Shown: positions 42,414 through 51,955 of the stretch, piece after piece | Position numbering within the stretch: the stretch's first letter is position 1 | Layout: the number at the start of each line of letters is the position of its first letter | NCBI RefSeq assembly: GCF_016900355.1 | Contig: NZ_JACJKA010000013.1 | Location: 1-64,000 of the forward strand | DNA length: 64,000 nt | Origin: Bacteroides mediterraneensis | GTDB taxonomy: Bacteria; Bacteroidota; Bacteroidia; Bacteroidales; Bacteroidaceae | Direction of reading: 5' to 3' | The notes under the pieces: model-generated | What the model was told of the DNA's origin: nothing | The model's input: only the letters and a program-made list of their open reading frames with translations | The model's database searches: none | Position numbers and translations under genes: made by a program

Positions 42414-44420
42414 TCAAGAATTCATACTCATCAGGAATTCGTCGTTGTCCTTGGTCTTTTCCAGACGGTCTTTTACGAAGTCCATGGCTTCTATCGGGTT
42501 CATGTCCGCCAGGTACTTGCGGAGAATCCACATGCGGTCGAGTGTAGTCTTGTCCAGCAACAGGTCGTCGCGACGAGTACTTGATGCCACGATGTTGACA
42601 GCCGGGAAGATACGTTTATTGCTCAGGTTGCGGTCGAGCTGCAGTTCCATGTTACCTGTTCCCTTGAATTCTTCGAAGATTACTTCATCCATTTTGGAGC
42701 CGGTATCAATTAGTGCGGTGGCTACAATGGTCAATGAACCACCTCCTTCAATGTTACGGGCAGCACCGAAGAAACGTTTGGGTTTGTGTAGTGCGTTGGC
42801 ATCCACACCTCCTGACAGCACTTTGCCCGATGCCGGGGAAACGGTGTTGTAGGCACGTGCCAGACGAGTGATAGAGTCGAGGAAGATGACCACATCGTGT
42901 CCGCATTCTACCATGCGTTTTGCCTTTTCTAATACGATGCCTGCAATTTTTACGTGGCGTTCAGCCGGTTCATCAAAAGTAGAAGCAATTACTTCGGCTT
43001 TTACGCTGCGGGCCATGTCGGTCACTTCTTCCGGACGCTCGTCGATGAGCAGCATAATCATGTACACTTCCGGATGGTTGGCGGCAATGGCATTGGCAAT
43101 GTCTTTCATCAAAATAGTCTTACCGGTCTTGGGCTGTGCCACAATCAGTGCACGCTGTCCTTTACCGATTGGAGCAAACAAATCTACCACACGGGCTGAA
43201 AGGTTGTCGTTATATCCCTTGCACAATTTGAATTTCTCGTCAGGGAAAAGAGGAGTAAGATGATCAAATGGAATACGGTCGCGCACCAAAGCCGGGTCGA
43301 GTCCGTTGATTTTGGATACTTTGACCAGCGGGAAATATTTTTCACCTTCTTTCGGTGGGCGGATAGTGCCTTCAACCACGTCGCCGGTTTTCAAGCCAAG
43401 CAGTTTGATTTGTGATTGAGATACGTAAATATCGTCGGGTGAAGAAAGATAGTTGTAATCGGAAGAGCGGAGGAAGCCATAACCGTCGGGCATAATCTCC
43501 AGTACTCCAGTCCCTTGAAGAATATCGTCAAAATCGTATGCTTTTTCTGCAGGCTTTTGTGCAGAAGCCGTATTGGTCTGGTTGTCTGTAGCGGCTGCAG
43601 TCGGTTGTCCTGCAGGGGTGTTTGGAGCAGCTGCTTGCGTGTTATTGTCTTTTCCTTGATTATTATTGTTATTGGGACGGTTGTTCCGGTTATTCTGGCG
43701 AGCCTGGCGCTGTGGAAATTTTTGTTTGGGTTCTTTAGCGGCAGGAGCGGGTGCTTCCACTTTAGTCGCTTCAAATTTGCCGAGCAGTTCTGAAGGTATC
43801 TCAAATTTTTCCGATGGCAGGTCTTCTATAGGGATAAAGTCGTTGTTGCTCAAATCCAATGGAGGAAGTTCCATGTCGTCATCGATGGGAAGTGGAGCAG
43901 CTGCTGTCGTTTCTTCTTTTTGTTGTTTTTCTGCTTCCTGCGCTTCTTTAGCCAGTGTCGATTTGTTTTTAGAACCCGGTTTACGTCCGCGTTTTGCTTT
44001 GGGCTTTTCTTCTGCGGCTGTAGTTTCAACAGGAATCGTTTCTCCCTCCGCAGGTGCCGTTTCTGTAATTGTTGTGTTTTCGGATGGAGCAGGTATTTCT
44101 TTAAATAAAGGTGCCGGAGCCGGGAGAACAGGGGTGTTGGCTTCCAGTTTCTGCGCTTTGTCTTTGGTAGCTGTATACACTTTATCCCCTTCTTTTTTTA
44201 TGCTGATGCGTGAACGCTTGCGTGGCTGCCCTTCTTTGCGTTCTTCATTGTTTTGTTGGGCGGCCACTTTTTTGGTGGCACCGACAATAGCTTGTTCGTC
44301 CAGAATGCGGTATACCAATTCTTCTTTTCGCAGCGAATCGGTTTTTTTCAGACCCAACTCTTTGGCAATCTGCTGCAATTCCGACAAATCTTTGTCGTTT
44401 AATTGAATGATATTGTACAT
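42414..44420 (-). CDS. rho: Transcription termination factor Rho with long insertion
   Basis: Rho is the RNA-dependent helicase that ends transcription. The 668-residue protein (E. coli Rho has 419) has the Rho_N start ([21 protein letters not shown], about 13-33), then an insertion of about 240 residues (about 50-295) rich in Ala, Pro, Glu, Lys and Asn (e.g. [18 protein letters not shown]), predicted disordered, followed by the RNA-binding domain ([15 protein letters not shown], near 307) and ATPase ([15 protein letters not shown] near 433; [15 protein letters not shown] near 452). Such insertions are known in Bacteroides Rho and, in B. thetaiotaomicron, linked to phase separation. Monocistronic. 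Confidence 0.97.
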   Translation of the reverse strand: MYNIIQLNDKDLSELQQIAKELGLKKTDSLRKEELVYRILDEQAIVGATKKVAAQQNNEERKEGQPRKRSRISIKKEGDKVYTATKDKAQKLEANTPVLPAPAPLFKEIPAPSENTTITETAPAEGETIPVETTAAEEKPKAKRGRKPGSKNKSTLAKEAQEAEKQQKEETTAAAPLPIDDDMELPPLDLSNNDFIPIEDLPSEKFEIPSELLGKFEATKVEAPAPAAKEPKQKFPQRQARQNNRNNRPNNNNNQGKDNNTQAAAPNTPAGQPTAAATDNQTNTASAQKPAEKAYDFDDILQGTGVLEIMPDGYGFLRSSDYNYLSSPDDIYVSQSQIKLLGLKTGDVVEGTIRPPKEGEKYFPLVKVSKINGLDPALVRDRIPFDHLTPLFPDEKFKLCKGYNDNLSARVVDLFAPIGKGQRALIVAQPKTGKTILMKDIANAIAANHPEVYMIMLLIDERPEEVTDMARSVKAEVIASTFDEPAERHVKIAGIVLEKAKRMVECGHDVVIFLDSITRLARAYNTVSPASGKVLSGGVDANALHKPKRFFGAARNIEGGGSLTIVATALIDTGSKMDEVIFEEFKGTGNMELQLDRNLSNKRIFPAVNIVASSTRRDDLLLDKTTLDRMWILRKYLADMNPIEAMDFVKDRLEKTKDNDEFLMSMNS

Positions 44421-44722
44421 AAAATAGGTTAAATGATATAATTAATATTGGTCGTGTGAAACATGACAAACCATCGAGAGGTCTCTTTCCTCTTTCACAC
44501 GTATTTGAATTTCGAAAGATTTTGATTGTTGTTTTTGATTTGGGAATAGGATGCGATGTACGTTTCCAGATACCCTTTTGTTTCATTGCGAGGACAAAAG
44601 TAAGTGTTTTTTGTGATAATCACGAATAAATGGTGACTTTTTTTCATATTTCTCTCTCCCGATTGAAAGAAATGTGCTAATTTAGCCGTTGAAAATACAA
44701 TTTAAATGATTGATTAACTCTT
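44421..44722. other. Divergent rho/ridA intergenic region
   Basis: The 302-base AT-rich gap holds the putative -7 box for rho (TACTTTTG, minus strand, 44595-44602), which gives rho a leader of about 165 bases, and a weak plus-strand box TAATTTAG (44678-44685) for ridA. I see no other gene or hairpin of note. The long rho leader might serve self-regulation, which is inference. Confidence 0.5.
44595..44602 (-). promoter_or_regulatory. -7 box for rho
   Basis: TACTTTTG on the minus strand; the predicted rho leader is about 165 bases. No clear -33 box. Confidence 0.45.
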
Positions 44723-45100
44723 ATGAAAAAAGTAATTTTTACAGAAAAAGCTCCTGCTGCCATTGGCCCATACAGCCAGGCTGTGGAAGTAAACGGTATG
44801 GTATTCTTGTCTGGACAGATTCCGGTAGATCCGGCTACAGGCGAGGTAGTAGAAGGTGGAATCAAGGAACAAACCACACGGGTGTTTGAAAACATCAAGA
44901 ACGTGCTGGCTGAAGCTGGACTGACTACTGCCAATGTAGTAAAGACTACGGTATTCCTGTCTGATATGGCCTTGTTTGGCGACATGAATGCTGTGTATGC
45001 CCGGTATTTTGAGGGCGATTTCCCAGCTCGTTCGGCTGTAGCCGTAAAGGCTTTGCCAAAGGGAGTGCTGGTAGAAATAGAAAGTATTGCGGTAAGATAA
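44723..45100 (+). CDS. ridA: RidA-family enamine/imine deaminase
   Basis: RidA hydrolyses reactive 2-aminoacrylate and related imines, protecting PLP enzymes. The 125-residue protein shows the family order: APAAIGPYSQAVEVNGMVFLSGQIPVDP (about 10-37), VFENIKNVLAEAGLTTANVVKTTVFLSDM (about 53-81), and the C-terminal FPARSAVAVKALPKGVLVEIESIA, which holds the conserved arginine (near 103) and glutamate (near 118) that bind the carboxylate. Length is standard. Stand-alone; a strong terminator follows the stop by 7 bases. Confidence 0.97.
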   Translation: MKKVIFTEKAPAAIGPYSQAVEVNGMVFLSGQIPVDPATGEVVEGGIKEQTTRVFENIKNVLAEAGLTTANVVKTTVFLSDMALFGDMNAVYARYFEGDFPARSAVAVKALPKGVLVEIESIAVR

Positions 45101-45107
45101 CCGCAGG

Positions 45108-45160
45108 CCGGAGCAGGCACGGGGGGAAGTTTTTATCCGGGGCTGCTCCGGTATTTTTTT
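45108..45160 (+). terminator. Terminator of ridA
   Basis: CCGGAGCAG (45108-45116) pairs with CTGCTCCGG (45143-45151), then TATTTTTTT. It ends one base before the start codon of the next gene. Confidence 0.8.
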
Positions 45161-45161
45161 A

Positions 45162-46388
45162 ATGGGTAATTTTGTGATGATGTTACTGAGAAAGTTTAAA
45201 ATCAGGAAAGAGAATAAATGGAAGCTGGCCACTTTCGTGTTGGCCGTGCTGGTTGCCATTGCTACGACTTTGTATATTTTTAGGTATGAACCTTTTTCAT
45301 CCGGACTGGAAATTACCGATGAACTGGGTGGAAATATCTTCCCCGTTACGATTCTTTCCACTGCTACGACGGATGCCCAGTTGATTGTGCCGGGCGACAG
45401 TACCTATTTGGGTAATCCTAAATCGTGTATCGCCATCAAGATACGCAGCCCTCATGCCAATAGCAAACTTCACATTGAATTAGCGGAGACGCCGTTTTTT
45501 GCCCATTCTATTTCTGAATTCATTTTGCCGGAGTCGGGGAAGGAATACTTGATTTTTCCGGACGTAATATGGAACTATCAGGCGTTGCTGGAGAACACAC
45601 AGGCCATGCCGGTCACGGTGTCGGTACAGGCGAAGCTGAACAACGGGCGAGTATATTCGGCGGTACATACCTATTCTGTGCGCAGCATCAACGAATGTCT
45701 GTTGGGCTATATTGACAGCAACATGAAGTTTCACGACACGGGTGAGTTCTTTGCCGCATATGTGAATGAGGATAACCCGAACATCAGTCAGGTGTTGCGC
45801 GAGGCTCTTGATTCGCGCATCGTCAACCGTTTCTGGGGGTATCAGAGCAAGGACACGATAGTGGTCGACAAGCAGGTGTATGCACTGTGGTATGTGTTGC
45901 AGAAAAGAGGGTTCAAGTACAGTTCCATCAGCAACAGCAGCCTTTCTTCGAACGTGGTGTTCACCCAGCGGGTGCGGACGTTCGACGATGCCCTGAAATC
46001 AGCCCAGATTAACTGTGTGGACGGAAGCGTGCTGTTTGCCTCTTTGCTGAAAGCTGTCAATATCAACCCGATTCTGGTGCGGGTGCCGGGCCACATGTTC
46101 GTAGGTTATTATACAGACCGTCTGCATCGGAACATTCATTTCTTGGAAACGTCCATGATTGGTGACGTGAACCTGGATGACTTCTTCCCGGAAGAAAAAC
46201 TGGATTCTACCATGATGGGAAAGTCGCAGGAGAGTGTGTCGAAGTTCATGTTCGAGAAATCCAAGGAATATGCTACCCGTATTTACAACGAACATAAAGA
46301 CCTGATTCATTCGGGAAAGGTGAACTACATGTTCTTGGAAATAGACAAGGCCACGCGGGCATACGTACAACCCATAGCTGGAAAATAA
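45162..46388 (+). CDS. Membrane-anchored transglutaminase-like protein
   Basis: The 408-residue protein has one N-terminal membrane helix (about 21-41), a beta-rich middle part (about 48-180) and a papain-like transglutaminase domain (about 205-400). Catalytic candidates are Cys-285 in NCVDGSVLFASLL, His-311 in RVPGHMFVGYY and Glu-329 in FLETSMIGD (a Glu where Asp is more usual). It is likely periplasmic and anchored to the inner membrane. Target unknown. Start ATG 45162; ATG 45177 is possible. It is the first gene of a tight plus-strand run with a metallo-hydrolase, a VOC protein, a DUF3805-like protein and an ABC-F ATPase. Confidence 0.8.
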   Translation: MGNFVMMLLRKFKIRKENKWKLATFVLAVLVAIATTLYIFRYEPFSSGLEITDELGGNIFPVTILSTATTDAQLIVPGDSTYLGNPKSCIAIKIRSPHANSKLHIELAETPFFAHSISEFILPESGKEYLIFPDVIWNYQALLENTQAMPVTVSVQAKLNNGRVYSAVHTYSVRSINECLLGYIDSNMKFHDTGEFFAAYVNEDNPNISQVLREALDSRIVNRFWGYQSKDTIVVDKQVYALWYVLQKRGFKYSSISNSSLSSNVVFTQRVRTFDDALKSAQINCVDGSVLFASLLKAVNINPILVRVPGHMFVGYYTDRLHRNIHFLETSMIGDVNLDDFFPEEKLDSTMMGKSQESVSKFMFEKSKEYATRIYNEHKDLIHSGKVNYMFLEIDKATRAYVQPIAGK

Positions 46389-46393
46389 ACCTC

Positions 46394-47137
46394 ATGAAAC
46401 TGGTGTATCTGTATCATAGCGGCTTTGCCCTGCTGGGCGAAGGCTATACTATCGTATTTGATTATTTTGAAGATTCCCGGTCGGCCGACAAGGGGATTCT
46501 GCACGAAGAAATCCTTTCACGGGAAGGACAACTGTATGTGTTGGCCAGCCATTCCCATTATGACCATTTCAACCGGGAGGTGTTGTCGTGGAGCGCACGC
46601 CGGCCGGACATCGTCTATGTGTTTTCGCGCGACATTCAGCTTTCTGCTGGAAATACCCACTTGCGGACGATACACTGGATGGAGAAAGGCGATGTGTTTC
46701 AGGATGATTTTCTGGAAATACGAGCCTTTGGTTCGACTGATATCGGCGTTTCGTTCTTGGTGAAGGTGGAAGGAAAAACGGTGTTCCACGCCGGTGACCT
46801 GAACAACTGGCACTGGATGGACGAGAGTCCCGAAGCTGAATGGAAGCGCGATGAAGCTTTCTTTCTGAGAGAATTGGAAGATATTGCTGCTTATACTGAC
46901 CGGATGGATGTGGTGATGTTTCCGGTGGACCCCCGGCTGGGAAAGGAATACATGCGCGGCCCTGTGCAGTTTGTGAAACGGATAAAAACTGCTATCTTTG
47001 TACCGATGCATTTCGACGAAGCCTATGCAAAGGCTGAGGATTTCGTCCCGTTGGCCGCACAGGAGGGTACACGTGTGTGGGTACCTGTCCGCAGGGGCCA
47101 GCAGACAGACTTGGATAATATGACTATAGAAAACTAA
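46394..47137 (+). CDS. MBL-fold metallo-hydrolase (UlaG-like)
   Basis: The 247-residue protein has the metal motif SHSHYDH (His-53, His-55, Asp-57, His-58), HAGDLNNWH (about 131-139), and a late MHFDEAY (near 211). This layout (a VYLYHSGFALLGEGYTIVFDY start) resembles UlaG-like and YoaP-like hydrolases of unknown substrate in Bacteroidetes. It starts 5 bases after the transglutaminase-like gene. Cytoplasmic. Function cannot be assigned. Confidence 0.85.
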   Translation: MKLVYLYHSGFALLGEGYTIVFDYFEDSRSADKGILHEEILSREGQLYVLASHSHYDHFNREVLSWSARRPDIVYVFSRDIQLSAGNTHLRTIHWMEKGDVFQDDFLEIRAFGSTDIGVSFLVKVEGKTVFHAGDLNNWHWMDESPEAEWKRDEAFFLRELEDIAAYTDRMDVVMFPVDPRLGKEYMRGPVQFVKRIKTAIFVPMHFDEAYAKAEDFVPLAAQEGTRVWVPVRRGQQTDLDNMTIEN

Positions 47138-47150
47138 AATAGAAAAAGAC

Positions 47151-47528
47151 ATGGAAATAAAAGGAAGATTTGACCATTTCAATATCAACGTGACCAACCT
47201 CGAAAAAAGTATCCAATTTTATGAGAAGGCGCTGGGCTTGCACGAGTCTCACCGCAAGGAAGCGGCCGACGGTTCGTTCATTTTGGTGTATCTCACCGAC
47301 GGCAGTTCAAATTTCCTGCTGGAACTGACTTGGTTGCGCGACCATACACAGGCCTATGAACTGGGTGAAAATGAAAGTCATTTGTGTCTGCGTGTGGCAG
47401 GCGATTACGACGAGGCCCGTAAGTTCCATAAGGAAATGGGATGTGTCTGCTTCGAAAACGAACAGATGGGACTGTATTTCATCAACGACCCGGATGATTA
47501 TTGGATTGAGATTCTTCCGCTGAAGTAA
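47151..47528 (+). CDS. VOC-family (glyoxalase-like) protein
   Basis: The 125-residue protein starts FDHFNINVTNLEKSIQFYEKALGL (about 6-29), the VOC fold signature, and ends FINDPDDYWIEILPLK. The pattern of one early His (FDHF), a middle Glu (FLLELTW), a His in ESHLCLRV (near 83) and a late Glu (WIEILP) matches the metal ligands of lactoylglutathione lyase-type enzymes, so it could bind zinc or nickel. True glyoxalase I activity is possible but unproven. It lies 13 bases after the metallo-hydrolase gene. Confidence 0.88.
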   Translation: MEIKGRFDHFNINVTNLEKSIQFYEKALGLHESHRKEAADGSFILVYLTDGSSNFLLELTWLRDHTQAYELGENESHLCLRVAGDYDEARKFHKEMGCVCFENEQMGLYFINDPDDYWIEILPLK

Positions 47529-47567
47529 ATCAGTCCGATGGGTATACGAACATAAAACAAACATATC

Positions 47568-48392
47568 ATGAAAAAATATATCTCTCCGGGGGCGTGGTTT
47601 TCACTGGAGTACCCCGACAACTGGTGTGAATTTGAGGATACGGAAGACAGCTTCCTGTTTTATAATCCGAACAAGTGGAGCGGCAATTTCCGCATTTCGG
47701 CCTATCGGGGCGAAGGGTCGGATTATGCTGCGGCGTGTATGGAAGATGAATTGCGCAAAGTGCGCGGAGCCAAGAAAGTAAAGTTGGGAAGTTGGGACTG
47801 TGTCTATTCGGCCGAGAGCTTTCAGGAAAACAATGTGTGGTACACTACGCACATCTGGGTGACCGGGCGAGGTGAGATTTCGGTGGAATGTTCGTTTACC
47901 GTAATCAAAGGAGAGAGCCCGAAAGCCGGAGAGGCAATTGTGGCCTCGTTGAAGGTACGTACTGCCTCCGACAAGCCGGTGAAAGCCGTCATTCCGGTGC
48001 GGGTGTTAGAAATCAACCAGATAAACGAAGATTACGATTGGGCCGTTTCCACGGTCAAGAAGCAGTTGACCAAGGACTTTACGGGCACGGAGGCCGATTT
48101 GGCAAACTTGCAGAAGGTGATGGACAGCGGGCGCTTCAACCCCAAGCAGCGTCAGGCATGGGAAGGATTCGGTACGGCTTTCGGCGTGATACTGGTCAAT
48201 GAGATGGACGGCATGGAATGGGTGACGGTCATCGACGGACCGAAAGAATATCCGGCCTTGCAGTTCGGTGGCTCGAAGGTAAGAGTGAATCCAGTGGCCC
48301 TGATTTGGGACAAGGTGCGCAACGGACAGCCGTGCAACCTGAAAGCGGAATTCGAACGGATTAAGAACGAGGTGGAAGCGGCCATGGATTGA
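47568..48392 (+). CDS. DUF3805/DUF3806-type protein
   Basis: The 274-residue protein has two parts: residues 1-130 begin with KYISPGAWFSLEYPDNWCEFEDTEDSFLFYN, the opening of a DUF3805-like domain, and residues about 155-270 form a second domain (DYDWAVSTVKKQLTK to VRVNPVALIWDKV, DUF3806-like). No signal peptide or membrane helix is seen. Function is unknown. It lies 39 bases after the VOC gene and 34 before the ABC-F gene. Similar two-domain proteins are found in Bacteroidetes; I cannot say more. Confidence 0.78.
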   Translation: MKKYISPGAWFSLEYPDNWCEFEDTEDSFLFYNPNKWSGNFRISAYRGEGSDYAAACMEDELRKVRGAKKVKLGSWDCVYSAESFQENNVWYTTHIWVTGRGEISVECSFTVIKGESPKAGEAIVASLKVRTASDKPVKAVIPVRVLEINQINEDYDWAVSTVKKQLTKDFTGTEADLANLQKVMDSGRFNPKQRQAWEGFGTAFGVILVNEMDGMEWVTVIDGPKEYPALQFGGSKVRVNPVALIWDKVRNGQPCNLKAEFERIKNEVEAAMD

Positions 48393-48426
48393 GCTTTCGG
48401 CTTATGTACTTTAGAAGCAATCAATT

Positions 48427-50292
48427 ATGACTCCTTATTTACAAGTAGAAAACCTGACCAAGTCGTTCGGCGACTTGGTGCTTTTTAATGAAATATCTTT
48501 TGGCATTGCGGAAGGACAGCGCATCGGACTGATTGCCAAGAACGGTTCGGGCAAGACCACCTTGCTGAACATCTTGGCGGGAAAGGAAGGCTATGACGAA
48601 GGAAAAATCACTTTCCGTCGCGACCTGCGCGTGGGTTATCTGGAACAGAGTCCGAAGTATCCGGAAGAGCTGACCGTGCTCGAGGCATGTTTCTATCATG
48701 GCAACTCCACGGTAGAACTGATCAAGGAATACGAACGGTGCATGGAAACGCCCGGCAATCCCGGACTGGATGACCTGCTGGCACGGATGGAGCACGAGAA
48801 GGCGTGGGATTACGAACGACGGGCCAAGCAGATTCTCTCGCAGCTGAAAATCCGCGACTTTTCCCAAAAAATCGGACACTTGTCCGGCGGACAGTTGAAG
48901 CGGGTGGCATTGGCCAATGTGCTGATTACGGAACCGGACCTGCTGATTTTAGACGAGCCGACCAACCACCTCGACCTGGACATGACCGAGTGGCTGGAGG
49001 AATACCTGAACCGCGGAAGCCTGAGTCTGCTCATGGTGACGCACGACCGTTATTTCCTGGACCGGGTATGCTCGGAGATCATAGAGATAGACAACCGCCA
49101 GCTGTATTCTTATAAAGGCAATTACAGTTATTACCTGGAAAAACGTCAGGAGCGCATCGAGGCGACCAATGCGGAGATTGCTCGTGCCAACAACCTGTAT
49201 CGCACGGAGTTGGAATGGATGCGACGGATGCCGCAGGCCCGCGGTCACAAGGCCCGCTATCGGGAAGAAGCTTTCTATGAATTGGAGAAAGTGGCCAAGC
49301 AGCGGAGCTATGACTCGAACGTGAAACTGGATGTCAAGGCGTCGTACATCGGTTCGAAGATTTTCGAGGCCGACCATCTCTGCAAGCGTTTCGGCGACCT
49401 GGTGATACTGGACGATTTCTCGTACGTCTTTGCCCGTTATGAGAAGATGGGTATCGTGGGTAACAACGGTACCGGCAAGTCGACGTTCATCAAGATTCTG
49501 ATGGGACTGGAGAAGGCGGATAGCGGGACGCTGGACATCGGCGAGACCGTCCGTTTCGGTTATTACTCGCAGGAGGGGCTGAAGTTCAATGAGCAGATGA
49601 AGGTGATTGACGTGATTACCGACATTGCCGAGGTGATAGAGTTGGGCAATGGCAAACGGCTTACGGCTTCGCAGTTCCTGCAGCATTTTCTGTTCACTCC
49701 CGAAACACAGCACAGCTATGTGTACAAGTTGAGCGGGGGAGAACGCCGCCGTCTGTATCTCTGTACGGTGCTGATGCGGAACCCGAACTTCCTGGTGCTT
49801 GACGAGCCGACTAACGACTTGGACATCGTGACCTTGCAGGTGCTGGAGGAATATTTGCAGAACTTCAAGGGATGCGTCATCGTGGTGAGCCACGACCGTT
49901 ATTTCATGGACAAGGTGGTCGACCATCTGCTGGTGTTCAAAGGTCAGGGTGACATCCGTGATTTCCCTGGCAACTATTCCGACTACCGTGACTGGAAGCT
50001 GGCCAAGGCGGAATACGACAAGGAGGCCGCCAAACCGAAGGAGGAAAAGACCCAGCGTGTCCGTTTGAACGAAAAACGTCGCCTGACGTTCAAGGAGCGG
50101 AAAGAGTTGGAGCAATTGGAAAAAGACATTGCTGCCTTGGAGGAGGAAAAGAAGCAGTTGGAAGCCTCCTTGTGCAGTGGCACCTTGAGTGTGGACGAAC
50201 TGACCGAGAAGTCGAAACGTCTGCCAGTCCTAAATGACGAGCTCGACGAGAAGAGTATGCGCTGGCTGGAATTAAGTGAAATTGAGGGCTAA
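48427..50292 (+). CDS. ABC-F ATPase, Uup-like
   Basis: The 621-residue soluble protein has two ABC domains without membrane parts. First: Walker A AKNGSGKTT (about 36-44), signature LSGGQLKRVAL (about 155), Walker B LLILDEPTNHLD (about 175). Second: Walker A GNNGTGKST (about 345), signature LSGGERRRLYL (about 435), Walker B LVLDEPTNDLD (about 457). The linker between them (about 240-300) is the P-site tRNA interaction motif. A C-terminal coiled coil (about 545-620) is as in Uup. Likely role: ribosome-bound rescue or assembly. It is the last gene of the run; array 3 starts 2 bases after its stop. Confidence 0.93.
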   Translation: MTPYLQVENLTKSFGDLVLFNEISFGIAEGQRIGLIAKNGSGKTTLLNILAGKEGYDEGKITFRRDLRVGYLEQSPKYPEELTVLEACFYHGNSTVELIKEYERCMETPGNPGLDDLLARMEHEKAWDYERRAKQILSQLKIRDFSQKIGHLSGGQLKRVALANVLITEPDLLILDEPTNHLDLDMTEWLEEYLNRGSLSLLMVTHDRYFLDRVCSEIIEIDNRQLYSYKGNYSYYLEKRQERIEATNAEIARANNLYRTELEWMRRMPQARGHKARYREEAFYELEKVAKQRSYDSNVKLDVKASYIGSKIFEADHLCKRFGDLVILDDFSYVFARYEKMGIVGNNGTGKSTFIKILMGLEKADSGTLDIGETVRFGYYSQEGLKFNEQMKVIDVITDIAEVIELGNGKRLTASQFLQHFLFTPETQHSYVYKLSGGERRRLYLCTVLMRNPNFLVLDEPTNDLDIVTLQVLEEYLQNFKGCVIVVSHDRYFMDKVVDHLLVFKGQGDIRDFPGNYSDYRDWKLAKAEYDKEAAKPKEEKTQRVRLNEKRRLTFKERKELEQLEKDIAALEEEKKQLEASLCSGTLSVDELTEKSKRLPVLNDELDEKSMRWLELSEIEG

Positions 50293-50293
50293 A

Positions 50294-50397
50294 AAACGCC
50301 TTTACGTTTGGACTTAAACGCAAGTGCGTTTTGATCCAAACGCAAGGACGTTTTAGGTAAAACGCAAGTACGTTTAAGAGCAAACGCACTTGCGTTT
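50294..50397. repeat. Array 3 of five 16-bp palindromes at 22-bp period
   Basis: Units start at 50294, 50316, 50338, 50360 and 50382, exactly 22 bases apart. Centres are CTTT, AAGT, AAGG, AAGT and ACTT. Unit 2 is the exact reverse complement of unit 5. Unit 1 is identical to unit 2 of arrays 1 and 2, and unit 3 is the exact reverse complement of unit 5 of array 2. The array begins 2 bases after the stop codon of the ABC-F gene and ends in TTTTTTT, so its last unit by itself looks like a small terminator. Confidence 0.9.
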
Positions 50398-50576
50398 TTT
50401 TATGTTGTTTTTGGCGTGAAAGTAAGAATTTATAGATGATAGATTAATTTGTTGTATATCAATTATTTATCTAATCTTGAAAAATCGGTAACGAAATGGG
50501 GTGTACGGTGGAAGGAATTTCCGTGAACAGAAGAAAACCGGATGAGGGATTTTTTTCTGAAGCTGCTCTGCCCGAC
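50398..50576. other. AT-rich spacer after array 3
   Basis: Together with array 3 and the helicase terminator, this fills the 364-base gap between two convergent genes. I see no open frame or clear structure. Confidence 0.4.
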
Positions 50577-50630
50577 AAAAAAGCCCGGATAAATACCTGA
50601 CCTTATTTGCATGGCACTTATCCGGGCTTT
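50577..50630 (-). terminator. Terminator of the DEAD helicase gene (minus strand)
   Basis: A perfect 13-bp stem (50580-50592 with 50618-50630, AAAGCCCGGATAA) is followed on the minus strand by a T-run of six. Confidence 0.8.
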
Positions 50631-50656
50631 TAGTAGAAGAACACGTACGGATGGAT

Positions 50657-51934
<1,278 letters not shown>

Positions 51935-51955
51935 ATCTTGGTTTTATACTTTTCA

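Noticed and set aside
48949-50115. Minus-strand frame of 388 codons opposite the ABC-F gene
   Set aside because: It lies fully inside the ABC-F gene, with a composition typical of antisense translation and no promoter or family match.
50294-50397. parS sites for ParB
   Set aside because: The units differ from the known parS pattern (TGTTTCACGTGAAACA), and no parA or parB is nearby.
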